A stretch of DNA of 64,000 nucleotides from contig VFIW01000061.1 of assembly GCA_006386115.1 (NCBI GenBank), forward strand, positions 186,001-250,000, read 5' to 3'. A program made the translations under genes and the position numbers. Positions 52,409 to 63,407 of this stretch are shown piece by piece (the first letter of the stretch is position 1; every line of letters starts with the position of its first letter). Origin of the DNA: Globisporangium splendens (taxonomy: Eukaryota > Oomycota > Peronosporomycetes > Pythiales > Pythiaceae). The notes under the pieces were generated by a model, which saw nothing but the letters and a program-made list of their open reading frames with translations, was not told the origin of the DNA and made no database searches.

Positions 52409-54066
52409 TCACAATGCCACAGCTTGCCTATTATTAATACCATCTGGAGGCAGCACTTTGTACGGATTCAGAATGCCCTTGGGATCCATCATGCGCTTCA
52501 GCTGTTGCATGAGCTGGATCGCATTCTCCGATTTGGATAAGTGGAGATACGGCGGTTTGTGCGTCCCGATACCATGCTCGGCGCTGATACTTCCGCGGTA
52601 CTTGGCTGCGCATTCATAAAACAACACGTTTCAAGGACACAAAACAGTTAGGTTCTGGTACATCCTGGCAAAAGTTTCAGCTCCCAATCCAACACACACA
52701 CATGCAACCTACATGTGAACTCAAACACCCAAGGCTCGAGTTGCTGGAACACCTTTTCGTCGTGCGCCAAGGTCGAGACGTTCAAGTGCACGTTGGAGTC
52801 GCCCAAATGGCCGTAGCAGATGACGTCGGCGCCAAGTGGCGCCACACGCTTCCGGGTCTCCTCTGCGATCTGGTAAAACTGGCTCATGGGCAACGACACG
52901 TCGTACTTGTACACGCACCCGCGCGAGACGAGCGCGACGCCGATATCTTCGCGGATCGCAAACAGTTTGCGCGCCTGAATCGAGTCCTGGGCGACCGTAC
53001 CGTCGACGACGGCGCCGGTGCCCATGGCATGATCCAGGAACGCTTCCAGTTTCTCCACGTCGTGCTTGGAGTTGCTGCCTGCGGTCTCGAGAAGCACATA
53101 GAACGGACACGCCGTCTCGAGCGGATCCGAGTGCCACGCTTGCTGCTCGAGCACGAGGCTTAGCGACTGACGGTCCATGAACTCCACAGCCGAGAGCACT
53201 TCGCCCAGGTGCTTCTTGGCATCAATGAGGATCTTCTGGACCGCGTCAAAGTCTTCACACCCGAGGAACGCGACGTTCACGGACGATGACCGTGGTGGCG
53301 TCAAAATGGACACTTTCGTGACTACACCCAACGTGCCTTCCGAGCCAATGAAGAGCTGCTTGAGGTCGTACCCGGTGTTGTCCTTGCGCATAGTGCTCAA
53401 ACAGTCGACGATCGTGCCATCAGCGAGCACAACCTCGACGCCGAGCACTGTACCATGGAGAGAACCGTAGCGCAGCAGACGCAGTCCACCGGCGTTCGTG
53501 GACACGTTGCCACCGATCTGGCACGACCCTTTGGCGCCGAGATCCAATGGCATCATGTAGCCATGTTTGGCGACATACGCGTCCAGCTGCTCGAGCACGC
53601 AGCCCGCTTCGCACACGAGGATCCCGGAGACGGCATCAAAGTCCTCGACGGCATTCATCGCGCTCAGCGAGAGCACGATCTCGTCAAAGACCGGCACACT
53701 GCCCCCGACAAGACCCGTGTTGCCACCCTGCGGCACGACCGGAAGCGCGCGTGCATGACAATGCTGGAGGATCTGCGCTACTTCCTGGGTCGTCTTGGGC
53801 TTGAGCACCACGTGGTGCGAGCCCCGGGCCCTGTGCTTCTGCATCCAGTCGATCGTGAACGGCGCCGTGTCGTGCGGGTCCGTGAGCACGGCATCGGGGC
53901 GATCACTCAGGACGCGACGGAAATGCGCCACGTCGTCGTCGTCCCACTTTGCAAGGCGCACGTCTGGCGTCGTGCTCATGGAGCGCAGGGCGTTGGTCGC
54001 GTGGGAGAGGGCTCCATGCGCAGGCGATGCGCGGTGCCGACGCAGCATCCGCGTCCAGAGCGCCAT
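52409..54066 (-). CDS. FAD-linked D-2-hydroxyacid dehydrogenase (D-2-hydroxyglutarate dehydrogenase-like), mitochondrial
   Basis: Exons 52713-54066 and 52409-52605 on the minus strand, giving 516 aa. Donor GTAGGT, acceptor GCGCAG, phase 1, joining VFEFT to [11 protein letters not shown]. An Arg-rich acid-free N-terminus ([20 protein letters not shown]) fits a mitochondrial presequence. The FAD-binding-4 domain has [15 protein letters not shown] (about 112-126) and [20 protein letters not shown] (about 182-205). The FAD-oxidase-C domain has [14 protein letters not shown] with metal-binding His, and ends [11 protein letters not shown] ... [13 protein letters not shown]. The family oxidises D-2-hydroxyglutarate or D-lactate and passes electrons to the respiratory chain. 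Overall similarity favours D2HGDH over D-lactate dehydrogenase, but the substrate is not certain. It converges on the M96-like gene at 50742. Confidence 0.9.
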
Positions 54067-54968
54067 GGTGCAGCTGCTCAGCACAAGTGGTGAGCCTTTG
54101 ATACTCGAATGAGTATTTGTGCATTGCAGGTTGGCTGCATTCAAACAACATTCGGAGGCTGTCATTGGATGAGTTGAACCCTCTTTAAAACACTGCGATT
54201 GAAAAAACAGCTTCTTCCATTGTGAACTACGCGTTTGAAAGAGGAAAGAGTTTGGACCTTTCGTGCTGAGAAATGGCAAAGCTGATGTTGTCCAAACGAT
54301 GAAAATCCAAAACCCTCCTGAAGTCCAACACCCAATTAAGAGGTCATTTCTGACCTTTTCTATTTCAGTTACAGGGAATGTGAGTGACCTCGCCTATTTA
54401 ATATTGCATTGTTGAGTTCCACAAAAATATGTTCGCTCCCGTGTCCTTTCAACAGCCTTCGCTGTGTCAAGTGCACTGTCAAACTCGAGAGATCACATGT
54501 TTTACTCGGCACTGAAGCAAGAACCAACCATGGACTTCAGCCTATGTTATCCATCACAGCTGAAAAGCGGTTAGGGAAGAGACACACAATAGCTGAATGC
54601 ATGCACATCATTACCCTCTTTCGAATTGTTCACCCTCTCCAATTAGCTACCCTAACCACTCAACTAAACTGCAGTTTTCGTCCATGATTACAGTCTCTTT
54701 AGTCACATGCATTCTCAAATACATTATAGAAGTTTATGAAGTTTCATAGGCGGCCAAAACTCATTCCGGCAGATTCTGGAAGACAAAGGTCACTTCCTGT
54801 TCTTGCGCAGCGACACAACAACCATTTTCAAATATGCCAAGTCATTATTTATAAAGGTGTGATTACAGTGCCTGTGGACTGATCAATGGCGTCAATTGGC
54901 CATAATCATCTTGTTCGCAGCACCCATCTCGAAAAGGTGACACATTTGACATTTGCACACGCAGTGCA
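54067..54968. other. Intergenic, divergent promoter region
   Basis: Lies between the divergently transcribed dehydrogenase and the M96-like gene at 54969. Chance frames only (54409-54687); no motif recognised. Confidence 0.5.
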
Positions 54969-56518
54969 ATGGAACAGCAAGACACAGCAGCAGCAGCAAC
55001 AACAAGAGTCAACGGGTTCGTGTCCCTGGGCAGCAGATCGTGCGCCTTGGAGCCGCCGTTGAGCCCAACGTCCGCAGTGCTCTCAGCGCTCCTGAAGGAC
55101 GAAAGTGAGGACGAGGAAGACCTGAGCGACGTGTTCCGGTTGGGCAGCAGCCCCAGTGCGACGAGCTCAAGTGAAAGTGATTACACAGTCCAGTGTGTTG
55201 TTGAAGAAAATGACGCAGCATCGGTGGCGTCTCTGATGTCGAGCACCGCGGCCACGATCGCAGCGGTGCCACCGAATGCAACACTCAAACGGAGGCGATT
55301 GAAAGACGAACTTGACACGTTGCGAGAGGAATTCGAAGGCTTGCAGCAAGATCTGAGGTGCTTGCAGACGACCCGTGCATTTGTACGCGATCTGAAGAAG
55401 CCCAAGCGCAGCGATGGTGATGGCCACAAAAAAGTCAGAACGAGTCGACTTGCCTCGCTGTCAAAGAAATCAGTTCTGCAGGAGAACTGCGATCTGCATC
55501 GACTCGTGAACAAGCAGCTAAAATTCGCCAAAGCATTTGGTGAAAAACTGGACCAGGGCTTGGAAAAAGCAGTGCGTACTTGCTTAATTTTCTGTTCTCT
55601 TTCTCTGGTGCACATACTGATCAGAATACAAATTTGTCTGTACGATATGAAGCCGCCAAATTGTGACTTGATCAGCGGCTCGGATCCTGTGCCAACCCTT
55701 CTCACTGACGCCGACTTGAAGTGCTATTACGAAGCGCTCACAGGCAAGTTAGACTCGCTGTACACCCAACTCGGCCATGTATTTGCGACTTGCCGAGCCA
55801 CGACTGATGAAAGAAGACGAGAGGCGAAACAAGCGGTAATAGTGCGCAACTGCGACACGAACGCGATGACGCTGCAGTTTCGGCAACACAAGATGGTGCC
55901 ATTTGAGTTCCAGTCGGTCTGTGACGCGATCTGGCAGCAAATCGGCGACGATGCGGTCATGGGATCCGGAGGAGCCGATGGCGTGGTAAGTCAGGTCTTT
56001 TGATACTCAAGTATCCAAGTGCCACTCAGAGGGCAATGAAACCCTAATTGAGGTGTTGTTGACGTGTGCAGGTATTGCCGAAAGATGACAATTTGATACT
56101 GATGAAGAGAACAATCATTATGGAGTCGTCGGACGACAGGGGGCGCCATGAAATTAAGATCCCAGTTCGCGTTGTCACGAAGCGGTTTGCTTCAAAAGAT
56201 CGCATGGTGTTGTGTTGGGAGGGAACGACGACGTGGCCACGAAGCATAGTCCACGCCTCCGATGACCTGCAAATGTGTGACAAAAGCTGGCTCGTGATCA
56301 AGCCGATGCCGAGTGCCGGGTCGACTAAGATGTGCTTCACTCAAATGTGCGCGCACTTGAGTCCAAGTGGTGGCGCCGTGCTTGCATTGCCGGAACAAGT
56401 GATCAAACTGACTACTACGGTGATACCAAGGTACCAGCAGATCATCGACGGGTACCACCAGTCTGTCGAGAACTCTCTATTGGACAAACAAGTCGCTGCA
56501 AGGCGACTCGTACTTTAG
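54969..56518 (+). CDS. M96-like protein, three-exon clade B
   Basis: Exons 54969-55571, 55653-55985 and 56072-56518, giving 460 aa; phase 0 at both introns, donors GTGCGT and GTAAGT. The first intron (81 nt, ending ATGAAG) has no stop and a length divisible by three, so unspliced RNA would stay open and add 27 hydrophobic residues. The protein has an acidic N-terminus (KDESEDEEDLSDVF), a basic zipper (KRRRLKDELDTLREEFEGLQ), a second helix ending LDQGLEKA, then LKCYYEALTGKLDSLYTQL and KMVPFEFQSVCDAIWQ. Exon 3 holds VTKRFASKDRMVLCWEGTTT and IPRYQQIIDGYHQSVENSLL. It lacks the GMSVLQ-type block in its usual form (STKMCFTQMCAHL instead). More diverged than its neighbours but intact. Confidence 0.84.
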
Positions 56519-57384
56519 AATGTTGAAAAAATGGTTTCACAACTCCACTGCGACATTGTTTCGGAGGAAGGCAGCATTTTCCGTGGGCAATCGTCAAGCC
56601 AACATAATCAAGGAAAACATAGTACCAGAAAGCAATCGATTTGCCAACTCCAAGGTGGATTTTGTGATACAGCATGCTAGAGCGGGGAAGAACAGCTCAC
56701 AAGATACTGGAACTGCAACTGTACAACAAAACAAATGCACGCCACAGGTGACTTTGGAGTAAACAAGATGATTATGAGCAACTTGGGTTGCTCACAAAAT
56801 CCTACGAATTGAATTGCTGTTTTCCACAAGCCTTGCAGCACAGGACACGACTGCAGTTTGCATTCACGATCTCCCTTGAGGCTGTGAAGATAATAATCCT
56901 CGACGCCACAACCCGCTGTGCGAATCCTCATGCTGCAACGCCCAGTCGTCGCACATGGTAGAGCGTCGTGGAGAAACAGGCTGAGTCTTGCGTACCGTTT
57001 AAATTTGTCGCATGACTTTTAAGATGCCTTCTCTAAATCACAAAAGTGCTCCCTCTAATAATATAAAACCTCTGTATGAAGATAAATCTCAGGCGTTCCT
57101 TCAAGATGCTGTACCCTGCAATATCACTGGCTACCTATTTCGTTCCTGATACTTCAGTAAAATACCGGTATCGACATCTGCTAACTCGGAGAATCGAGCG
57201 CTCTGATTGGCTGATCTTGGCAGAGTAATACCCGCCAAGGGAACGTAATCCGAAGTCGGTTGATTACCCTGCGATGCCGCAGTTCAGTGCGCCGAGCGTA
57301 ACCTTCGTAACCCCTTTGTTCTGTGGAGCTCCCCAGTCATTTGGCTATTGTTGCCACAGTGCTACAGGAAGAACGACTGCAGAC
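56519..57384. other. Intergenic
   Basis: The promoter of the gene at 57385 lies here. An in-frame ATG at 57274 would extend that gene by 37 residues. Other frames lack motifs. Confidence 0.5.
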
Positions 57385-59020
57385 ATGTCGGTGGCGCAGA
57401 TCGACCCGTTCGACGCGTTCGCGCTGCTGCCGGACGCCGCGCTGCTCGAGGGGCCCGCGAGCCCCGCGCACGCGGCGCTGGCGGCGTTCCTGCTTGAGAT
57501 GGACGCGCTCGAGCCCAAGTCCGGCGCCTACAGTGGGACGACAGACATGCTCGCGACCTTCGACGAGCTGCCGCTCCCGCCCGTTGCTGAACCAGCAGCA
57601 CCTTCTCCTGCCGATTGCGTTCCCGTTGCCCCAGCTCCTGCTCCTGTTCCTGCTGTCGTGGTCTCTAAAGTCGCGAGCGACGCGCTGGCAGCCTCGGTGC
57701 AGCAGAACCGCGCGGTCGCGATCGCGCTCGAACCGGCGCGCGGACTCAAGCGCAAGCGCCGCGTGCGTCCGAAGGAGGAGCTCGAAGTGCTTCGAGGTGA
57801 GGCTGAGAGCCTGCAGCGCGATCTGGAAGCGCTGCATCAGCAACAGGCGAATGCGGCGCTTGCACCAGCTCAAGCGGCAGCGGAGAATAATGAGACCCAG
57901 ATGACGCTAAAGAGAGCGAAGGCGCTAAAAATTGTGCCAGCATCCACGCTGGCGGAGAATCGCGCGCTGCGGCAAACGGTCCAAGCGCAGCTTCAGTTCG
58001 CAAAGACGTTCGGCGACACGTTGCTCCAGACCCAGAAAAAAACAGTACGTACCCTTTCATTAATGAGATCCTCATATCACGCTCGTAGGTTGTTGTCCGT
58101 GTTCATAATTTAAACACCCGTTGACTCTGGTAAATCTGCTTTAGCGATCGGCGTTGCTCCAGGACGACTGCAGCAGCTCGACTACACAGACTCCACTCAA
58201 TAGCACGGATCTCGTGGTCTACTACGAAGCACTGACGGGCAAACTGGACGCGCTCTATTCCCAGTTGGACCAAGTGTTTGCCGATGCCGAGCTACCGGAA
58301 TCGAAACTCGAGTTTTTCGACGCGCGCGTCGTCTTGGACCAGGAGAAGAATGCGAAGCTGCAATTCCGGGACGTGCGGGTCGCGCCATTTGATTTCCAGT
58401 CGGTGTGCGCCGCCGCGTGGCGGACCGTCAAAGATAAAGCCGCGCACGGCATCGAGAATGTGCCTGGCATGGTAAGACTCACTGCAAAACTGATTGCTGG
58501 GTAATTAAGTCTTACTGACTCCCATATCTAATTTGCGCAGACTTCTCCGAACGAGGATGATTTGCTGCTGGTCAAGACGCCCCTTATGGTGGAAACCGAT
58601 GGCGACAACGGCGGCGACGCACTCGTGATCCCCGGGCGTATGGTGATGAAGCGTTTTGTCACGAAAGAGCGCATGGTGATGTGCTGGGAAGGAACGATGG
58701 AGTGGCCAGACAAGATGCCGAAAGGAGAGACGAACCAGAATAACGAAACTGATGGCAGCGAGAAGTTCGTGCCGCTGCGTGAAAGGGGCTGGGTCGTGAT
58801 CAAACCGCTGCCTGGTCCTGATGGCGACACCAGTAACAGCAAGATGAGTGTCCTGCAGTTCTGCATGCTCATGAACCCGGGTGTGTCGGACGAGCAGATC
58901 ATCCAAGTGCCCGAGCAAGTGAAGCAAATGGCTGACCTGGTGATCCCGTCCTTCAGACAGATCATGGAGTCGCATTATCAACTGATCGAGAACCTCCTTC
59001 TGGACGAGTATTTAAAATAG
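57385..59020 (+). CDS. M96-like protein, three-exon clade B
   Basis: Exons 57385-58044, 58145-58471 and 58541-59020, giving 488 aa; phase 0 introns with donors GTACGT and GTAAGA and acceptors TTTAG and GCGCAG. I chose the ATG at 57385 (MSVAQIDPFDAFALLPDAAL) because sister genes start with similar short leaders; 57274 is the alternative. N-terminus with FLLEMDALE, an Ala/Pro-rich linker, then basic zipper RKRRVRPKEELEVLRGEAES and helix QLQFAKTFGDTLLQTQKKT. Exon 2: DLVVYYEALTGKLDALYSQL and VAPFDFQSVCAAAWR. Exon 3: MKRFVTKERMVMCWEGTMEW, ERGWVVIKPLPGPDGD and IPSFRQIMESHYQLIENLLL. Intact, with the highest GC of the clade in exon 1. Confidence 0.87.
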
Positions 59021-59235
59021 AACCAGTCAAAACAGACAAGCACAAGAGCGCCACCAGCATGACCACACAAAGAGTAATGCAACTGGAAATGCAACCAACC
59101 GATTTGTACATATTTGCTTTGCGTGTGTGCTTCCTTGTCGAAACGCGTTGGTACTTTCCATTCCTTCGTATTATCACGACAATTGTCCGTCAGCCACAGA
59201 CGACAACCAACCTTCTTATGCGCCTGTCAGCTTTC

Positions 59236-61349
59236 TTAAAAGTTGAAATGGAACGAGGGTCCGCGCGTTCGGAAGAAATTGTTGCCAAACGGATTCTGGT
59301 GCTGGAACGGGTCCTGGCCCTGACCGTTGCCCGTGACGTCCTCGCCGCGGTCGTACTTGGCGCGCAGCTCCTCGTTCGAGAGAATCTCGTAGGCTTCGGC
59401 GATGTCGTGGAACTTTTTGTTGATCTCCTCACGCGCCGATTCCTCCTTGTCCGCATGCTTGTCCGGGTGCCACTCGAGCGCCTGCTTCCGGTACGCCTTC
59501 TTAATGTCCTTGGCTGACACATCGCGCGGGACGCCCAGGATCTTGTAGTAGTTCTTGTTCTTGCTCTGCTTTAACGCCGCCTCGGCACGGTGGACGGCTT
59601 CCTGGTACTCGTGGCTGTTATCGTCGAGTTCGTAGGCGCGCTTGGCCTCGCGCACAGCATCGTCGAATTGCTCGAGTCCTAACAGTGCTTCACTCAACTT
59701 CGCGTGCGCGGCTGCATTGCTGTCATCGATGCGCAAGGACCTTGTACACGCCGTTTGCGCTCTCGCATACTGCTTCAGGTGCAATTGACTCACACAGAGC
59801 TGGAAGAACAGGTCCTTGTTCAACGCGCCGTGCATCGGATCGACCTCAATCGCCGACTCCCAGTCGCCTACAGCTTCTTCGTAGGCGCCGCTCGCCATTT
59901 CTGCTTCGGCATTATTGATAAACTTGAGCAACTTCTTCAGCTGGCGGTAGAGTTTCTTGAGCCCCTTGTGTTCCGGGTCCGAGTGCAGCCCCTGGCGGAA
60001 ATGCGACACCGCAGCCTCGAGCGACTGCTTGTCCCCCAGCGAGTACAGCACTTCGCCACGCTTCTGAAGCGCTGGAAGGTTCGAGGATTCCAGCTTCAAG
60101 ATCGTGCCCAGGTCCGCGATCGCGTCGTACGGGTTGCTCATTGAGATACTATGGCATGCAATCGCAAGAACGACTTGAGAGGACACTACGTGTTAGCTCG
60201 AAGTCCAAAAGCACGCACCTGAGTTGTGCGCGTTCTAACAATAGCGGCACGCTCGACACTGCGGTCTCTTCAAGCACTTGGGTCAGGTACGCGTGTGCCG
60301 ACGTGTAGTCTCCTCGACTCTATTTCCAGTGAAACAAACAAATCGTTTGCATTTGCCATACAAAGCAAAGAACTTGCACCTGGGCCGTCAAGGATGTACC
60401 TGTGCTTTGCCTGCTTCATCGACGTACGCGGCGCATCGCGTGCTCTTCTCCAGACTCTGCTGCGCCGAGGCGTCCGTCGGGTACAGCTCGACAATCTTCT
60501 GGAAATCGTGGACGGCGTCCGAGCATTGCCCAAGCATCATGAGCAGCTTGCCGCGTTGGGAGATGCCCTAGTGAATAGTGCGCAAAGAAGCGTGTGAATC
60601 TAACTCCGCATAGACCAAGGAAGAGCTTTCAGAAGCACAAGAAAAGTTACCTGCTTGTAGCCCGGGTTCACGGTCAACGACGACGTCAAATCGGAGAGTG
60701 CGTGCGAGTACTTGCGCTCGCTCAAGTACGCACGGTATCGCTAAAAACAGACACACACACACACCAATATATAAGAGCGACCACACTCACTCTCGCAATA
60801 CCCGCCACCACAGACATACTTTGTAGAAGTTGCGCTCGTTCGACGGCTCCAACTCGATCAACTTGGACAGCAGCGAGATCGCCTACGCGTGGATGCATCA
60901 TTCACCAGTAAGACCCACGCGTACACACACACAGAAACTCGGCAGCACGCAAACTCTCCATACAAACCACCGCCGCCAATGGAGACAGCGACGCACCTTT
61001 TTCATGTCGCCTCCGGCAAACGCATTCTCCGCAGCGACGCGCACTTTCGAGACGCTTTCCTGGGCCTCCACAGGTTGCACCTGCCACAGTAAAACAGTGT
61101 ATCACATACATATACATATAAATTGAGTGAGTGGGGGCATTTTTCAAAACCATTTAACAATTCATCGCATCGATAGATGATGCTTCCGCGTCGTCGGTCA
61201 CTCCCACGCGTCACAAATGCATCCATTCGTGATGGTTCAGGACCACACACATGCACAAAGGCACATCGAACATGAGCAGCAGTACGTACGTGTCCTGTGG
61301 CCACACAGAGCGCCGCGAGCGCGGCCGCGACGAGCCCCCACGAGCGCAT
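59236..61349 (-). CDS. DNAJC3/P58IPK homolog: ER-luminal TPR and J-domain co-chaperone (seven exons)
   Basis: Minus-strand exons 61290-61349, 60997-61080, 60820-60882, 60651-60740, 60400-60567, 60219-60319 and 59236-60148, giving 492 aa. All junctions are GT-AG and phases agree (0,0,0,0,0,2). The first exon encodes a signal peptide ([20 protein letters not shown]). Residues of about 25-375 form tandem TPRs, for example [34 protein letters not shown] and [17 protein letters not shown]. The J domain begins at about 389 ([20 protein letters not shown]) with the HPD motif ([10 protein letters not shown]), followed by a Gly/Asn/Phe-rich tail. The family binds unfolded protein in the ER lumen and stimulates BiP. 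Size and order match animal and plant members. No KDEL-type tail, as in other members. Confidence 0.9.
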
Positions 61350-62111
61350 CTGTTTCCCTTTTAGCACGTGGCGTTATGCCGTATTGACAGCCATGCTGTG
61401 GCGCTTTATGTGTGGGGACGCGATTGGTCCCGGACGTAAAGTTAGTTTCGGGATGTTGTGTTCCTAATGGACGAGATGGAGTGTGTTTTGACAGCGGCGT
61501 TGAGGGAGCGAGTCAAGCATGCGACATGGTGGCATCCCGTTTTGAATGAGGATAATACGGAACGTTCGGGACAATGCGATCTTTAAGGTGCGTCCACGTG
61601 GCTGTTTGACACAAGGAAGAACGCGATCGTGGACGATCGGCTGCTAACTCGCGCTTGCCTCTACTGGCATGATAGGCAGACGTCAACGTATTAAAGTGCG
61701 CTGTCCCTTCAGAGCGTAGACCAATCAGCATATTCTACTGCAGCAGCGCAATGGACGCTTTCTTCTATCCCGAGGAACATCGACCAAGTGTCACTTGCTC
61801 TGGTGTTGTTTTAATTCAGTGCATTTGCACTAAGTTCGTTAAGTTCGCACGCAAACAGTACTGCCTGTCATACTCTGTAGCCCTGTCGAAAGAGTTCAAA
61901 ATCAGATCCTCAACTTTACTGCAACTACCTGTCGCAGAGCATGCATGGGTTGAAAAACGGCTCTTCTCTCCCAATTTACACCAATCACATACTTGAATCC
62001 ACTCCATTTCCACCAATCCAACACCGCTGTACCCAACCCACTGCTTCTCCCTACACCCACTTATCCACCATACTCGATGCTGCCTTGCATCAGACAGCCA
62101 TCACCTTCATC
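61350..62111. promoter_or_regulatory. Divergent promoter region between DNAJC3 and macro-domain gene
   Basis: About 760 bp between two divergent start codons, so it should contain both promoters; I cannot point to specific elements. The open frame upstream of 62112 (to 61941) is low-complexity and treated as 5' UTR. Confidence 0.4.
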
Positions 62112-63068
62112 ATGCTCATGCTGCATCAAGCGGTGTCTCCGTCTCTGGAAGCCCCGCCATCCTCCTCCTCACTCGGACTGCGCGTGCTGGCGGTGGAGGA
62201 GATCGCGCGCACGCTGCTGCTGCTGCTGGACGTGCGCAGCATCGACGCCATGCTCGCGAGCATCCACAAGGACGCGGCGCTGCACGGGTACCTGTGCGAC
62301 ACGGCGCTCTGGTCCGAGCTATTGGACCAGCATTTTCTCGGCCGCATCCCCGCGGATCTCCGGTTCCTGGGCGTCCCGCAACGCGTGCGGTCGTGGGACT
62401 GGACGGATGCAAGCGTGGCGTGTCGAGAGCTCCAGGAGTTTCTGCGCTCGGGTGACGAACGCGCGCATTTCGAGCGCACCGTGACGGTCGTGCGCGGCGA
62501 CATTGGCTACGTGCAGGACATTGACGGCAAGCCGCTGGACGGACTCGGGTTCCCGACGAATTCACACCTGACAAACCATTACATCGGCGCGGCCGGCGCG
62601 ATTTTTCGTCGCGCGGGGAATGAGCTGAACACGTTTGTCAACGATCCGCTGTTCCGCGGCCGTCGCCGGACGGGTGAAGCTGTTGTGACTCCAGCGTTCA
62701 ATGCCGGCGTCTCGAAGCTCATCCATTGTGTGGGACCGCGCATCACGCAACCCGAGTGCTATGAGCTGCTTGGACAGACCTACGAGGCTTTGATGACGGC
62801 CGTGCTGCGCGAAGACCTCGAGTGCGTCGCGATCGCGTCCATCTCGACGGGCAACATGAGCATCCCCGCGAAGGAAGGCGCGCAGGTCGCGATGCGCGCG
62901 ATCCAGAAGTTCATCCGAAGCAACCACTGGGAAGGCTCGCTCGCTGTTGTGTGCTTTGAGGACTCGATCTTTAACGCGTTCACGAGCGAACGCACGGCTG
63001 TTTTGCAGGCATTCAACGCGCAGCCGCCACTGCCAACGACGGACGTCCGAGTGCTCCCGTGGATGTAG
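62112..63068 (+). CDS. F-box-like plus macro-domain protein
   Basis: 318 aa from the ATG at 62112, with a second Met at 62118. The N-terminal 100 residues look F-box-like: VEEIARTLLLLLDVRSIDAM, then a conserved W-x-x-L pattern in TALWSELLDQHF. From about residue 120 a macro (ADP-ribose-binding) domain follows: VVRGDIGYVQDIDG, then GFPTNSHLTNHYIGAAGAIF, VVTPAFNAGVSKLIHCVGPR, and IASISTGNMSIPAKEGAQVA with a terminal AVVCFEDSIF. The usual ligand loop with VNAAN is altered (FPTNSHL) and the G-G-V-D-G loop is GAAGA. Macro domains bind or hydrolyse ADP-ribose on proteins; pairing one with an F-box would suggest ubiquitin-ligase targeting of ADP-ribosylated proteins, which is inference. A tail-to-tail paralog lies at 63408. 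Confidence 0.8.
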   Translation: MLMLHQAVSPSLEAPPSSSSLGLRVLAVEEIARTLLLLLDVRSIDAMLASIHKDAALHGYLCDTALWSELLDQHFLGRIPADLRFLGVPQRVRSWDWTDASVACRELQEFLRSGDERAHFERTVTVVRGDIGYVQDIDGKPLDGLGFPTNSHLTNHYIGAAGAIFRRAGNELNTFVNDPLFRGRRRTGEAVVTPAFNAGVSKLIHCVGPRITQPECYELLGQTYEALMTAVLREDLECVAIASISTGNMSIPAKEGAQVAMRAIQKFIRSNHWEGSLAVVCFEDSIFNAFTSERTAVLQAFNAQPPLPTTDVRVLPWM

Positions 63069-63407
63069 CAGCATGGAAGCATCTCTACCAGGCTTAGATT
63101 AAAGCTTTTCTATCTTTTGAGGGGTGGTTTTGCAATGTATTTGAAAGAAAAAAGTGCTGGAAACAACGCGTTTCTCTATAGCAAGGCTATATGTCAATGT
63201 CGAAGTGTGCGAGCATGGAACTCATTTTCAAAAAGAGATGTGTTCATTTATAGCTGGCAAGGATTGCCATGAGGGCTTGATTGCATCGGTTTTATAATAA
63301 ATTCTGTCATGATGCTGGTAATACTTGTGCATGTACACGAATGAGCCCATCAAGGTTGCTCTGCGATAGCGTTTTGACTTGCGTAGGAAGGTGCAAAGGC
63401 TGAGAAC
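63069..63407. other. Intergenic between convergent macro genes
   Basis: About 340 bp, AT-rich, holding the 3' ends of two convergent genes. No further feature seen. Confidence 0.5.
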
